56,314 nucleotides of DNA from Halanaerobium congolense (GTDB lineage Bacteria; Bacillota; Halanaerobiia; Halanaerobiales; Halanaerobiaceae). The notes beneath the pieces were generated by a model. That model saw only the letters and a program-made list of their open reading frames with translations, searched no databases and was not told the origin of the DNA. The translations under genes and the position numbers were made by a program. The DNA lies in contig NZ_SOEF01000021.1 of assembly GCF_004366375.1 (NCBI RefSeq), forward strand, positions 1 to 56,314, in the 5' to 3' direction. How positions within the stretch are numbered: position 1 is the stretch's first letter; every line of letters starts with the position of its first letter. Shown here in pieces: positions 8,947 to 17,890 of the stretch.

Positions 8947-9912
8947 TTGAAAAAGATTTGTTTAATTCTATTGTTACTTTTATTAATTTCTAATTCTGCT
9001 GCTGCTTTTGAACTGAAAATAGAACAAAATGAGTTTGTAGAATCTGCTGATATTTATCTCGGTGAAATTGCAGAATTTAACGAAGCTGAGCTTAATTCTG
9101 AACAGTTAATTGAATTAAGAAATTTAAAATTAGCTAAATCACCCCAGCCTGGGTATCAAAAATTTTTAAATAAAGTTTTAGTAGAACTATCTATTAAAAA
9201 TTTAGGTTATGATACTGCTGATTTTAGATTAAAAATGCCCAAACAAATAACTATTGAAAGAAAAGCTGCTTATATTGATATTTCTAAAGTTAGAGCTTTT
9301 GTAGAAGAAAAGCTAACTGAGGCTTTTAAGCTTGACTCAGAAAAATTAGTTATTGAAGAATTAAATAATCCTAAAAGTTATCAAATTGCTGCCGGTAACG
9401 GTGAGTATGAGCTTCAGTTTGCATCTCATTCGCACTTTAACTTTGGTAATAACAATCTAATTATAGAAGTGGTAAAAGATAGTGTGGTTCAAAATAGATT
9501 ATATTATAGATTTAAATTGGGTATTAAAAAACAGGTTTTTCGATCTTTAAAAGATCTACATTATAATTCTACCTTAAATAGAAATGATTTTGAAATTGTA
9601 GAAAAAGTAATTTATCAAAATCCTGATCAGCTGGTTAGCAGCTGGGAAAATATGCAAAAAAAAGAACTTAAAACAACTCTTAAAAAGGGAGACTATCTCA
9701 GCTATCAGTTGATTAAGAATCCTTATTTAGTTCAGTGGGGAGATCGTTTAAAAGTGACAATAGTTAAAAATAATGTTGTTTTGAGCAGTTATGTCACTGC
9801 TCGTGAGCGCGGTAAATTGGGAGATGAAATAACTGTTGAGAATGAAAATTCAGGTTACCGCTTTCAGGTAGAGGTTATCTCTGAAAATGAAGTGAAGTAT
9901 TTGTCTCCCTGA
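8947..9912 (+). CDS. flgA: Flagellar P-ring assembly chaperone FlgA (SAF domain)
   Basis: A 321-residue secreted protein with a Sec signal peptide (KK, then a Leu-rich core, ending near AAA at residues 19-21). The C-terminal SAF-type domain (about 195-320) contains the dual beta-clip seen in FlgA. FlgA helps FlgI assemble the P-ring in the periplasm. The start is TTG, placed by GAGGTGA at 8933-8939. It is larger than proteobacterial FlgA (about 220 residues) because of an extended N-terminal region. It sits directly before flgH and flgI, as its role predicts. Confidence 0.87.
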   Translation: MKKICLILLLLLLISNSAAAFELKIEQNEFVESADIYLGEIAEFNEAELNSEQLIELRNLKLAKSPQPGYQKFLNKVLVELSIKNLGYDTADFRLKMPKQITIERKAAYIDISKVRAFVEEKLTEAFKLDSEKLVIEELNNPKSYQIAAGNGEYELQFASHSHFNFGNNNLIIEVVKDSVVQNRLYYRFKLGIKKQVFRSLKDLHYNSTLNRNDFEIVEKVIYQNPDQLVSSWENMQKKELKTTLKKGDYLSYQLIKNPYLVQWGDRLKVTIVKNNVVLSSYVTARERGKLGDEITVENENSGYRFQVEVISENEVKYLSP

Positions 9913-9947
9913 TAATATTATCTTTGATTTAGATTGAGGTGTAAAAA

Positions 9948-10526
9948 ATGATTACAAAAAAAATATTAATTCTGTTTTCAATAATTTTAGTCTTAGTTTC
10001 GTCAGCTGTGAGTGCAAATTCTCTCTGGAGTGATAACTCTGCTAATTTTTATCAAGATTATCCTGAATATAAGATAGGAGATATTATTACAGTTGTTATA
10101 GAAGAAGATGCAAGTGCTATTCAGAGTGCTAATACAGGTACCAGTCAGGATAGTGATTACAGTTCCAGCGGTGGAACTGACTTTTTAGACTTCTTGCCGT
10201 TTTTTGATTTTAGTTATTCTGATTCCGAATCTGCTGATGGTTCCACTCAGAGAAGTGGTACTCTGGAAGCAGATATTACCACTAAAGTTGTTAAGATTGA
10301 TGATAATAATAATTTAGAGATTGAAGGGAGAAAACAAGTTAAGATTAATGGAGAAACTCAGACGATTTTATTAAGTGGAGTTATTAGGGCAGAAGATGTT
10401 AATTTTGATAATGAAATTTCTTCAAAAAGAGTTGCTTCTGCAAATGTAGAATATGAAGGTGAAGGACCTGTTGGAGATAAGCAGAAGAGTGGACTTTTAA
10501 CTAAATTCTTTAACTTTGTTTTTTAA
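9948..10526 (+). CDS. flgH: Flagellar L-ring protein FlgH (no lipobox)
   Basis: A 192-residue FlgH homologue that forms the outer-membrane L-ring. Family landmarks are the YKIGDIITVVIEEDASA block, the Gly/Ser/Asp-rich loop and the C-terminal ISSKRVASANVEYEGEGPVG block. The signal peptide (residues about 1-23) ends AVSA and lacks the lipobox cysteine that makes the well-studied proteobacterial FlgH a lipoprotein, so signal peptidase I cleavage is predicted. GAGGTG precedes the ATG. An L-ring gene implies an outer membrane. Confidence 0.93.
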   Translation: MITKKILILFSIILVLVSSAVSANSLWSDNSANFYQDYPEYKIGDIITVVIEEDASAIQSANTGTSQDSDYSSSGGTDFLDFLPFFDFSYSDSESADGSTQRSGTLEADITTKVVKIDDNNNLEIEGRKQVKINGETQTILLSGVIRAEDVNFDNEISSKRVASANVEYEGEGPVGDKQKSGLLTKFFNFVF

Positions 10527-10598
10527 ATTTAAAGTAAATTTATTTTTAAACAAAATTGATTGTGTTTTGTTTTAGCTATTACTGAAAGAAGGGGTAAC

Positions 10599-11732
10599 TT
10601 GTTTAATTTAAAGATTGTTTTGAATAAAAAAATTATATTTTTTGCTTTAATATTTTTCTTTATAATTTCAGCAGCTGCAGCTGCACAAAATACTGAAGTT
10701 AAAATAGGAAATATTACTCGCCTCAAAGGAGTAAGAGAAAATCAGTTAATTGGATATGGAATTGTTGTTGGACTCAATGATAGTGGTGATTCTACTCGAA
10801 GCCAGGCAACAGTGCAGAGTGTTGCAAATATGCTGGAGAATTTTGGGGTTAATGTAGATGCCAATCAGGTAAGCAGTGGTAATATTGCTGCTGTTATGGT
10901 TACAGCCTCTTTACCTCCATTTGTTCATAATGGTGATCAAATTGATGTGTCTGTAAGTTCACTTGGAGATGCGGATAGTTTACAGGGTGGAACTCTTCTT
11001 TTGACACCTCTGAGGGCACCAAATGGTGATGTCTATGCTTCAGCTCAAGGAGCAGTTTCTATCGGCGGCTATAATATCAGAGGTGGGGGGAATACACAGC
11101 GAGAAAACCACCCTACTGCAGGTTGGGTTCCTGGTGGAGCACTTATTGAGCGAGAGCCGGGGGGAAAGATTAATCAGGAGAATCTTACTTTCGTGCTTCA
11201 GAATCCTAATTTTGAAACTGCAAGTCAGATTGCCTCACGTATTAACAGTAGTTTAAATTCTGCTGTAGCAGCAAAAGCAGTTGATTCAGCAACTGTTAAT
11301 ATTTCGGTACCTGAAAGCTATTCAAATCATGTGGTAGATTTTATTGCAGAAGTTAATAAATTGACGGTGAGACCTGGTGTTGAGGCTAGGGTTGTTATCG
11401 ATGAAAAGACAGGTACTGTAGTTTTTACTCATAATGTAAAAATTTCTACTGTTGCTGTTGCTCATGGTAACCTCTCAATAAAAATTACTACCAGTACTGA
11501 AGTTTCTCAACCTCCTCCATTTAGTGGTGGCGAGACTGTTGAAACAGAGCGAACTCAGATTGAAGTAGATAAAGGTGAAGAGAGTAATTTGGTTGTTGTT
11601 CGTCAGGAAAATACGATCGAAGATCTTGTTACTGCCTTAAATGCCATTGGAGCTACTCCACGTGATATTATATCTATAATCCAGAAAATTAAAGCTGCGG
11701 GTGCTTTACATGCTGAGCTTGAATTGAGATAA
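10599..11732 (+). CDS. flgI: Flagellar P-ring protein FlgI
   Basis: FlgI forms the periplasmic P-ring around the rod. From the TTG at 10599 the protein is 377 residues, close to the family norm. A signal peptide ends around AAAAAQ, and the mature part opens with the conserved VKIGNITRLKGVRENQLIGY. The highly conserved NDSGDSTRSQATVQS and QGTVV-like segments follow. I chose TTG 10599 because AAGGGG lies at 10589-10594; the longer frame from TTG 10560 has no ribosome site. TTG at 10620 is another possibility. Confidence 0.93.
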   Translation: MFNLKIVLNKKIIFFALIFFFIISAAAAAQNTEVKIGNITRLKGVRENQLIGYGIVVGLNDSGDSTRSQATVQSVANMLENFGVNVDANQVSSGNIAAVMVTASLPPFVHNGDQIDVSVSSLGDADSLQGGTLLLTPLRAPNGDVYASAQGAVSIGGYNIRGGGNTQRENHPTAGWVPGGALIEREPGGKINQENLTFVLQNPNFETASQIASRINSSLNSAVAAKAVDSATVNISVPESYSNHVVDFIAEVNKLTVRPGVEARVVIDEKTGTVVFTHNVKISTVAVAHGNLSIKITTSTEVSQPPPFSGGETVETERTQIEVDKGEESNLVVVRQENTIEDLVTALNAIGATPRDIISIIQKIKAAGALHAELELR

Positions 11733-11758
11733 CTCTGGACTTTTTTTCTAAGCAGGAG

Positions 11759-12145
11759 GTGATTGAATTTAATTTTAATACTTTAAATCAAAATCAATTT
11801 AATTATCAGATGGATTTACAAAAAGAAAAACACAGCCAAAATAATCTTCTTAAAATGCGTAATAAAATAAAAAATGAAGCTAATAAAACAGGTAAAGCAT
11901 CAAATAATAGTGCAGAAATGGAAAGATTAGAAAAAGAGGCAGAGAAATTTACTGCTATTTTTGTAGAAAAAATGTTTTCTGAAATGAAAAGCACTTTATC
12001 GGAGGATAAGTTGCTTGATGGTGGTTATGCAGAAGATATATTTTCAGATATGCTGACTAAAGAATACAGTCAAATGGCTGGCAAACAGGGACTGTTAGCA
12101 GAATTAAACAAAAAGTTGGTTGCACAATTAAGAAGTTTTAAATAA
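11759..12145 (+). CDS. flgJ: Rod-capping protein FlgJ, N-terminal domain only
   Basis: A 128-residue protein matching the FlgJ N-terminal rod-binding domain (KEAEKFTAIFVEKMFSEMKS, then ILSDMLTKEYSQMAGKQGLL-like residues). It lacks the C-terminal peptidoglycan-hydrolase domain of enterobacterial FlgJ, so wall opening must be done by another enzyme. The start is uncertain. GTG at 11759 opens the frame but overlaps AGGAGGT at 11754-11760, and the next in-frame ATG (11810) has no ribosome site. It is the last gene of the flagellar operon, followed by a terminator. Confidence 0.88.
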   Translation: MIEFNFNTLNQNQFNYQMDLQKEKHSQNNLLKMRNKIKNEANKTGKASNNSAEMERLEKEAEKFTAIFVEKMFSEMKSTLSEDKLLDGGYAEDIFSDMLTKEYSQMAGKQGLLAELNKKLVAQLRSFK

Positions 12146-12162
12146 AATTAATTTAGTTAAAG

Positions 12163-12201
12163 AAATCTCTCAGTAGAATTATATTATTGAGAGATTTTTT
12201 A
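12163..12201 (+). terminator. Rho-independent terminator of the flagellar operon
   Basis: Inverted repeat AAATCTCTCA (12163-12172) and TGAGAGATTT (12188-12197), with a 15-base loop and a run of T at the end of the second arm. It lies 18 bases after flgJ. Confidence 0.85.
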
Positions 12202-12223
12202 GTTATTTTTCTCTAGATTATCA

Positions 12224-12252
12224 TTGTTCTATCAGCTTAAATATACTATAAT
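12224..12252 (+). promoter_or_regulatory. Sigma-70-type promoter for the SNF2 gene
   Basis: TTGTTC (12224-12229), 17 bases, then TATAAT (12247-12252). It lies just after the flagellar terminator and about 100 bases before the helicase start, giving that gene its own transcription unit. Confidence 0.6.
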
Positions 12253-12351
12253 TAAATATAGTCTTCAAATTGACTGCTTAAAAGGAAAAAACGTTTCTCG
12301 AAATTAATCACAAAATGTCAGAAAAAAGTAAGCAACACAGGAGCTGAAAGA

Positions 12352-15300
12352 ATGAGTAATAAAAATTTTGTTAGAAGCTTAGTTTCAAATAAAATATATC
12401 AGCGAGGAATTAATTATTACAATATTGGACGTGTTCTGCAGTATAGAATAAAGAAAAAAGAACCCAATCATTATCAGATTTCAGCCCGAGTTTCAGGAAC
12501 AAAAAAGTATCAGGTGAATACAGATATCAAATTAAAAAGAGAAGGTATTGACGTTGAAAGCAGCTGTGATTGTCCTTATGACTGGGAGGAATTCTGTAAA
12601 CACGAGGTAGCTGTGCTCCATAAATTTATGGAAGAAGATTTTCGTTCATCTAAGGTTGAATATGAGCCTGCAGCAGAACAAGTGCGGGCAACTTCAGATT
12701 CAGAGCCTGATTTTTCAAAAAAGAAAGCTGGACCAGATATTGTAAAACAGAGGCTTGCTGACCGCAGTTTTAAAAACTTAAAAGAAATTGCTAAAAATTA
12801 TGATGAAAATGAAATACCAAAATTAAGATATAGTGTGAAAGGTCTCCTAAATACAAATTTAGTGAACTTTAAGTTGATTTTTGATTCGGATTATCTGAGT
12901 CAGCGCGAGCTGGAGGAAGTTGTTAATTCGATAAATGAAGATGGAAGTTATGCTTATTATAAAGAAAGTCTGCTGCACAAATATTTTTACGGTAAAGAGT
13001 TAAAACTTTTAGAAGATTTATCAGATTTACTAAAAAGCAAGGGGCGGGGGAGTTCATTACTTTTAAGTAAAAATGAAAAAAACCTGGACTTTCTGCTAAA
13101 CTTAAGTCAGGTTTTTAAGCTGCAGCTGGAGGAAAATGGATCCTATGTCAAAAAAGGAAAAACTCTGCGGCCGGAGCTTAAATTAGAAGGTGATTTAAAT
13201 GGGATTGAAATCACTTTAAAAGAAGAAGATTATCCTATTTATCAGGGTGGTGAAAAAGACTGCCGCTGGACTGTAATAGAAAATACTGTGCACAAAATTG
13301 ATTTTTATGATTTTGATAAGCTTCCCACCTCGTTTATGATACCTGAGCAGCACCAGGGAGAATTTTTATTTGAAATTCTGCCAACTCTTGAGAAAAATCT
13401 CAAGCTGGAGCGTTCAGCAGAATTAGAGGGTTTTGAGCTGATTAAAGAAAGCCCCAGTATTGATTTAAATCTTGATTACAGGCAGCAGAAAATCAGCTGT
13501 CAGCTGGAGGTGGAGTTTGCCGGAGAGACTTACAGCAACACTGAGCTGCTCGGTCTGGACACTGAACAGAATATTTATAAAAGAGATTCGGAAAATCCAA
13601 AACTCTGGTATGGGAGAGATAATAAAGCTCTAGCAGAAGTTATCAATTTTTTGGAAGATTATAATTTTAAAGTAAAGCCTGAGCATTTTATAATTAAGGA
13701 TAACAACGAGATTCAGGAATTTATTACAGATGGAATGACCCATATTCCTGAAGACTGGAATGTTGAGCGCAGTGAAAGTTTTGACCAGATAGAAATTAAG
13801 GAAGTTAAACTGGAGCCGATTATTGAAATTGACGATAGTGAGGGAATCAATTGGTTTGACTTTTCGATCAGCTATAATCTCGGAGGTAAAACTTACAGCC
13901 GTCAGGAGCTGCAGCAGCTGATTTCCTATAATAAAAAGGGAGAAGCCTATGTTAAACTCGAGAATCACTATTATATTTTAGAGAGTGGAGCTCAGGAAGA
14001 AAAAATTGAGCAGATGTTGAAGGATGCTGAGGCTCAAGCTGAAGGATATCGGGCTCCCTATCATAATCTTTTATATTATAAAAATCTGGTAGAAAAAAGT
14101 GGGATTAACTTCAGAGGGAATAAAGTTTTTAATGAACTAGAAGCTGAAATAAGTGGTCTCAATGTAGTTAAAGAAAGAGAAATCCCGGTAGAGGTTAAGG
14201 GAAAACTGCGCGATTATCAGAAAAACGGCTATAACTGGCTGCGTTTTCTGCATAAATATCGCTTTGGCGGTATTCTGGCTGATGATATGGGTTTGGGGAA
14301 AACCCTGCAGATGCTGACTCTGCTGAAAAGTTTGGAGCCTGAAAAAGCGGCCTTAGTTTTATGCCCGAGAACTTTGATCTATAACTGGCAGGAGGAAGCA
14401 GCTAAGTTTTTTGATGATTTAAAAACACTTGTTTATTACGGCACACCAGCAGAGCGGGAAGCGATGCGCGGTGATTTTAATCAGTATGATTTGATAATTT
14501 CTTCCTACTCAACTATTGCTCGTGATGTAGAAGATTTGAATGCAGAAAATATTATATTTTCTTTTGCAATTTTAGATGAAGCTCAGCATATTAAAAATCA
14601 CCGGACTAAAAGGGCCAAGGCTGTTAAAAATATTCAGGCAGAAACCAGGCTTGCTTTAACGGGAACTCCACTTGAGAATTCTGTAGAAGAACTCTGGTCA
14701 ATTTTTGATTTTCTGATGCCCGGTTATTTAGGTAATTACAGTTATTTTAAGCAAAATTTTTTAAATCCTATTAATAAAAATAATGAACAGGAAAAGATGA
14801 GAGAACTAAAAGAGCGGGTTGCTCCCTTTATTTTAAGACGCCGCAAGGGAGATGTTTTAAAAGAGCTGCCGGAAAAAATAGTTAATATTCATCCGGTCAG
14901 TATGACTCAGCTGCAGGAAGACAGCTATCAGGCTGTCTTAGAAGAGGTACGAGGTGAGCTTGAGCAGACAGTTGAAGATCAGGGATTTAATCGTTCTCGC
15001 ATTAATGTACTGGCTGCTTTAACAAAGCTCCGTCAGATCTGCAATCATCCCTCTTTAGTCTTGGGAGAAGAAGGCAGAGCTCATAATTCAGGTAAGCTTG
15101 AGGCTTTGAGAGAACTGATTTCTGATGCTTTAAGTGGTGGTCATAAAATTATAGTTTTCAGTCAGTTTGTTAAAATGCTGAAGCTGATTAGAGCTGATTT
15201 TGAGCAGCAGGGAATCAATTATCTTTATCTTGATGGCTCAACTAGAAAACGGATGGAAAAGGTAAGGGAATTTAACAGCAATCCCGAAGTTGAAGTTTTT

Positions 15301-15597
15301 CTGATTAGTTTAAAGGCAGGTGGAGTTGGACTTAATCTAACAGCTGCTGACATGGTGGTTCATGTTGATCCCTGGTGGAATCCGATGGTCGAGAGACAGG
15401 CTACAGATCGCGCTCACCGATTGGGCCAGGAAAATCGGGTTATGGTCTACAAGCTAATAACCAGAGGTACAGTTGAAGAAAAGATGCTCAAGCTGCAGCA
15501 GCGAAAACAAAATTTATTTGATAATATAATTGAAAATAATGTTAATCCTATTAAAGCTATCAGCTGGGAAGATATTCAGGATCTGCTTTCGTATTAA
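12352..15597 (+). CDS. SWIM zinc-finger SNF2/RapA-family helicase
   Basis: A 1081-residue DNA-dependent ATPase of the SNF2 superfamily. An N-terminal SWIM zinc finger has ligands C72, C74, C82 and H84. A long middle region (about 100-600) has no recognised motif. The two-lobed helicase follows: Walker A ADDMGLGKT near residue 645, DEAQ box near 741 and motif VI QATDRAHRLGQ near 1015. This SWIM-SNF2 layout is widespread in Firmicutes and is thought to remodel DNA- or RNA polymerase-bound complexes; its substrate is unknown. It has its own promoter and no partner genes suggesting a defence system. The ATG follows CAGGAGCTGAAAGA. Confidence 0.92.
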   Translation: MSNKNFVRSLVSNKIYQRGINYYNIGRVLQYRIKKKEPNHYQISARVSGTKKYQVNTDIKLKREGIDVESSCDCPYDWEEFCKHEVAVLHKFMEEDFRSSKVEYEPAAEQVRATSDSEPDFSKKKAGPDIVKQRLADRSFKNLKEIAKNYDENEIPKLRYSVKGLLNTNLVNFKLIFDSDYLSQRELEEVVNSINEDGSYAYYKESLLHKYFYGKELKLLEDLSDLLKSKGRGSSLLLSKNEKNLDFLLNLSQVFKLQLEENGSYVKKGKTLRPELKLEGDLNGIEITLKEEDYPIYQGGEKDCRWTVIENTVHKIDFYDFDKLPTSFMIPEQHQGEFLFEILPTLEKNLKLERSAELEGFELIKESPSIDLNLDYRQQKISCQLEVEFAGETYSNTELLGLDTEQNIYKRDSENPKLWYGRDNKALAEVINFLEDYNFKVKPEHFIIKDNNEIQEFITDGMTHIPEDWNVERSESFDQIEIKEVKLEPIIEIDDSEGINWFDFSISYNLGGKTYSRQELQQLISYNKKGEAYVKLENHYYILESGAQEEKIEQMLKDAEAQAEGYRAPYHNLLYYKNLVEKSGINFRGNKVFNELEAEISGLNVVKEREIPVEVKGKLRDYQKNGYNWLRFLHKYRFGGILADDMGLGKTLQMLTLLKSLEPEKAALVLCPRTLIYNWQEEAAKFFDDLKTLVYYGTPAEREAMRGDFNQYDLIISSYSTIARDVEDLNAENIIFSFAILDEAQHIKNHRTKRAKAVKNIQAETRLALTGTPLENSVEELWSIFDFLMPGYLGNYSYFKQNFLNPINKNNEQEKMRELKERVAPFILRRRKGDVLKELPEKIVNIHPVSMTQLQEDSYQAVLEEVRGELEQTVEDQGFNRSRINVLAALTKLRQICNHPSLVLGEEGRAHNSGKLEALRELISDALSGGHKIIVFSQFVKMLKLIRADFEQQGINYLYLDGSTRKRMEKVREFNSNPEVEVFLISLKAGGVGLNLTAADMVVHVDPWWNPMVERQATDRAHRLGQENRVMVYKLITRGTVEEKMLKLQQRKQNLFDNIIENNVNPIKAISWEDIQDLLSY

Positions 15598-15653
15598 TTT
15601 TAATTTTGCTTTAATAAAATTTGCTGTTTGACTAGAGGGAGATGAGGTTTAAG

Positions 15654-16424
15654 ATGGAAAAAAATTTGACAGTTGAACTAAAAAAAGAACTTTATCAATC
15701 AATTTACATGCGCAAATCAATTAGAAAATATAAGAAAGAAAAACTGAGTGCCCAGCAGCTTGCTGATATTAATGGATTTCTAAAGCAAGTTTCAGTTTTA
15801 GATCCAGAAATCAAATATGAAACAAAAATTGTAAATTCAGATGCTGTCAAAAGTCTGATACCAATTAAAGCACCACATTATCTGCAGTTTTTTTCAGAAG
15901 CTAAGGGAAACTATCTTTTAAACGCAGGTTTTATTCTGCAGCAGCTTGATTTATACTTTGCAGCAAATAATTTAGGCAGCTGTTGGTTTGGTTTGGCTAA
16001 ACCTAAAAAGGATCAGCTTGCAGAGTCTGAGCTGGAATATGTAATTACTTTAGTTTTTGGAAAACCTGATGAAGAAAATCATCGGGATTCAGTTGAAGAC
16101 TTTGAACGCAAATCTCTTTCTGAAATAAAAAGAGGTCAAAATCATTATGATCTGCTGGAAGCAGTAAGACTTGCACCTTCTGCAACCAATGGTCAACCTT
16201 GGTTTTTAGTTTCAGAAGCGGCTCAAATTCATCTTTATCAAAAATCCCCAAATTTTATTAAGAAATTTTTCTACCAAAAAATGAATAAAATTGATATGGG
16301 GATAGCCCTGGCCCACCTCTGGCTGGCAGTAGATCACCTTAATAGAGATTTTAAAATTGAAAAGTTAGCTGAGGTTCCAGCTGAAGTGGAAGGGTATAAT
16401 TATTTATGCACTTTAAAATTGTAG
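15654..16424 (+). CDS. Nitroreductase-family flavoprotein
   Basis: A 256-residue protein of the nitroreductase fold, probably an FMN-dependent NAD(P)H oxidoreductase. Support comes from the N-terminal RKSIRKYKK motif, the internal NAGFILQQLDLYFAANNLGSCW segment (cited in part) and the later LAPSATNGQPW flavin-site motif. The order of these elements differs from classic enzymes, as in the TM1586-like subfamily, where the fold is duplicated. The substrate is unknown. I chose ATG 15654, 5 bases after GAGGT; ATG 15642 abuts its ribosome site. Confidence 0.8.
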   Translation: MEKNLTVELKKELYQSIYMRKSIRKYKKEKLSAQQLADINGFLKQVSVLDPEIKYETKIVNSDAVKSLIPIKAPHYLQFFSEAKGNYLLNAGFILQQLDLYFAANNLGSCWFGLAKPKKDQLAESELEYVITLVFGKPDEENHRDSVEDFERKSLSEIKRGQNHYDLLEAVRLAPSATNGQPWFLVSEAAQIHLYQKSPNFIKKFFYQKMNKIDMGIALAHLWLAVDHLNRDFKIEKLAEVPAEVEGYNYLCTLKL

Positions 16425-16437
16425 AGGAGATGATTGA

Positions 16438-16494
16438 GTGAAAAGAAAAATAATTATAGATACCGATCCGGGAATAGATGATGCAGCTGAATAA
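16438..16494 (+). pseudogene. 5' remnant of a nucleoside hydrolase gene
   Basis: An 18-codon frame opens at GTG 16438 after a good ribosome site (GAGGAG, 16425-16430). It encodes MKRKIIIDTDPGIDDAAE and then TAA. The DTDPGIDDA motif is the calcium- and ribose-binding N-terminus of inosine/uridine-preferring nucleoside hydrolases (about 310 residues). The rest of the gene is absent, since the DUF2905 gene starts 57 bases later. The clean start, ribosome site and spacing suggest a real gene lost by deletion. Confidence 0.75.
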
Positions 16495-16550
16495 ATTATT
16501 GAGTTTTAATAAGTTTTTTAGATTAATTTTAAAAAGGAGAGTTTTGGCAG

Positions 16551-16784
16551 ATGGGAGAATATGAAACTATTGGCCTATTATTGATAATAGTGGCCTTTGT
16601 AATAGCTCTAGTTGGAGCAGTAATCTACTTTGGTGGGTCTTCATTTTCCTGGTTTGGGAATTTACCTGGAGATCTAAAAGTAGAACGCGAAAATTTTACT
16701 TTTTATTTTCCACTGGCAACAATGCTTGTCCTGAGCATTGTTTTAAGTATTATAATCAAGGTTATTTTATACTTTTTTAGCTGA
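16551..16784 (+). CDS. DUF2905 family small membrane protein
   Basis: A 77-residue protein with two hydrophobic helices (about 7-28 and 50-76). They flank the DUF2905 signature FSWFGNLPGDLKVERENFTFYFPL (cited in part as GNLPGDLKVERENF). Function is unknown; it is common in Firmicutes as a short inner-membrane protein. AAGGAGAG lies about 9 bases before the ATG. It seems to be a single-gene remnant of a former operon with the broken nucleoside hydrolase just upstream. Confidence 0.85.
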   Translation: MGEYETIGLLLIIVAFVIALVGAVIYFGGSSFSWFGNLPGDLKVERENFTFYFPLATMLVLSIVLSIIIKVILYFFS

Positions 16785-16925
16785 GTCAGCAGCTATTCAA
16801 AAGTATCACAAAATCAGAAAATTAAAATATAATAAAAAAGAGGATCTCATTCTTTAACCTTTAATTATATATAATAGGTTCTCAAAAATTTTATTTGCTA
16901 AAAAATTCAAAGGAGGAATAAAAAT

Positions 16926-17762
16926 ATGATTCCAACAAGAAAATTGAAAACAGGTGATGAAATTCCGGTTATTGCTTATGGTACCTGGAATATTGCCGAA
17001 GAAAATGTAGGGGAAAAGGTAGAGATTGCTTTAAAAACAGGTTACAATCACATTGATACTGCTGAAGGTTATCATAATGAAGCTGGAATTGGAGAAGTTT
17101 TAAAGAACTATGACCGAGAAGAGTTATTTATAACTTCAAAAGTACTGCCTTCTAACTTGAATTATGAAAGCGTTATCAAGGCAGCTAAACGTTCTTTAGA
17201 AAAGTTAGGCATAGATTATCTTGATCTATATCTCATTCACTGGCCTAATCCTGCTATTTCTTTAAGAGAGACTCTGCAGGCTATGAAATATCTTCGTGAT
17301 CAGGGTCTGGTTAAAAATATTGGAGTAAGTAACTTTTCGGCTTATCAATTAAATGTTGCTTTAAAGATTACTCCGGTACCAATTACAGTAAATCAAATTG
17401 AATTACATCCCTGGTTATATCAAAAAGAACAAAAAGATCTGCTTGAGATATGTCAGCAAAATGATATAGTTGTAGAGGCATCAGCTCCACTGGCAAGAAC
17501 AGCAGTCTTGAAAGATGAAACAATTCTAGAACTAGCTGAGAAATATGATAAGTCCCCAGCTCAAATTGTTTTAAAATGGGAACTTCAAAAAGGAATAGTA
17601 CCACTGCCAAAGTCAAAAAGTGAAAGTCATATAAAAGAGAATTTAGATCTATTTGACTGGGAACTTGCAGCAGAAGATATAGGGAAAATTGATAACATTG
17701 ATCAGCACAAGAGAATATATATGATAACTCTTGATGATGACACTTATGGAATTAGTTCTTAG
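16926..17762 (+). CDS. Aldo/keto reductase
   Basis: A 278-residue NADPH-dependent aldo/keto reductase. The catalytic tetrad is visible: D44, Y49, K72 and H105, in the motifs HIDTAEGY, TSKV and YLIHWP. The late PLPKSKSESHIKENLDLFDW segment binds the cofactor phosphate in this family (cited in part as PLPKSKS). It probably reduces aldehydes or 2,5-diketo-gluconate-like substrates; the exact substrate cannot be read. AAAGGAGG precedes the ATG and a terminator follows. Confidence 0.93.
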   Translation: MIPTRKLKTGDEIPVIAYGTWNIAEENVGEKVEIALKTGYNHIDTAEGYHNEAGIGEVLKNYDREELFITSKVLPSNLNYESVIKAAKRSLEKLGIDYLDLYLIHWPNPAISLRETLQAMKYLRDQGLVKNIGVSNFSAYQLNVALKITPVPITVNQIELHPWLYQKEQKDLLEICQQNDIVVEASAPLARTAVLKDETILELAEKYDKSPAQIVLKWELQKGIVPLPKSKSESHIKENLDLFDWELAAEDIGKIDNIDQHKRIYMITLDDDTYGISS

Positions 17763-17786
17763 GCTGAAGAAGATTGAAGATTATTT

Positions 17787-17822
17787 TAGGTATCCTGTAA
17801 AGTTGCGGGATACCTATTTTTT
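17787..17822 (+). terminator. Rho-independent terminator after the aldo/keto reductase
   Basis: TAGGTATCC (17787-17795) pairs with GGATACCTA (17808-17816), followed by TTTTTT. Confidence 0.88.
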
Positions 17823-17836
17823 GGTTAAAAAATAAT

Positions 17837-17866
17837 AAAACCCCACCTAAAAGCAGGTGAGGTTTT
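17837..17866 (-). terminator. Rho-independent terminator for the - strand secreted protein gene
   Basis: AAAACCCCACCT (17837-17848) pairs with AGGTGAGGTTTT (17855-17866) with one mismatch. On the - strand the hairpin is followed by a T-rich run (17823-17836). It sits between two convergent genes, beside the + strand terminator. Confidence 0.8.
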
Positions 17867-17890
17867 ATAATAAATTTTACTCAGTAAATT

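Noticed and set aside
13630-13968. 112-codon frame on the - strand
   Set aside because: It lies inside the SNF2 gene, has no ribosome site and is a shadow of the sense codons.
12352-16424. Phage-defence island around the SNF2 helicase
   Set aside because: Neighbours are ordinary metabolic genes; no nuclease, methylase or DISARM-type partner is present.
16801-16920. Terminator or promoter before the aldo/keto reductase
   Set aside because: Several TATAAT-like hexamers occur but none has a matching -35 at proper spacing, and no stable hairpin is evident.
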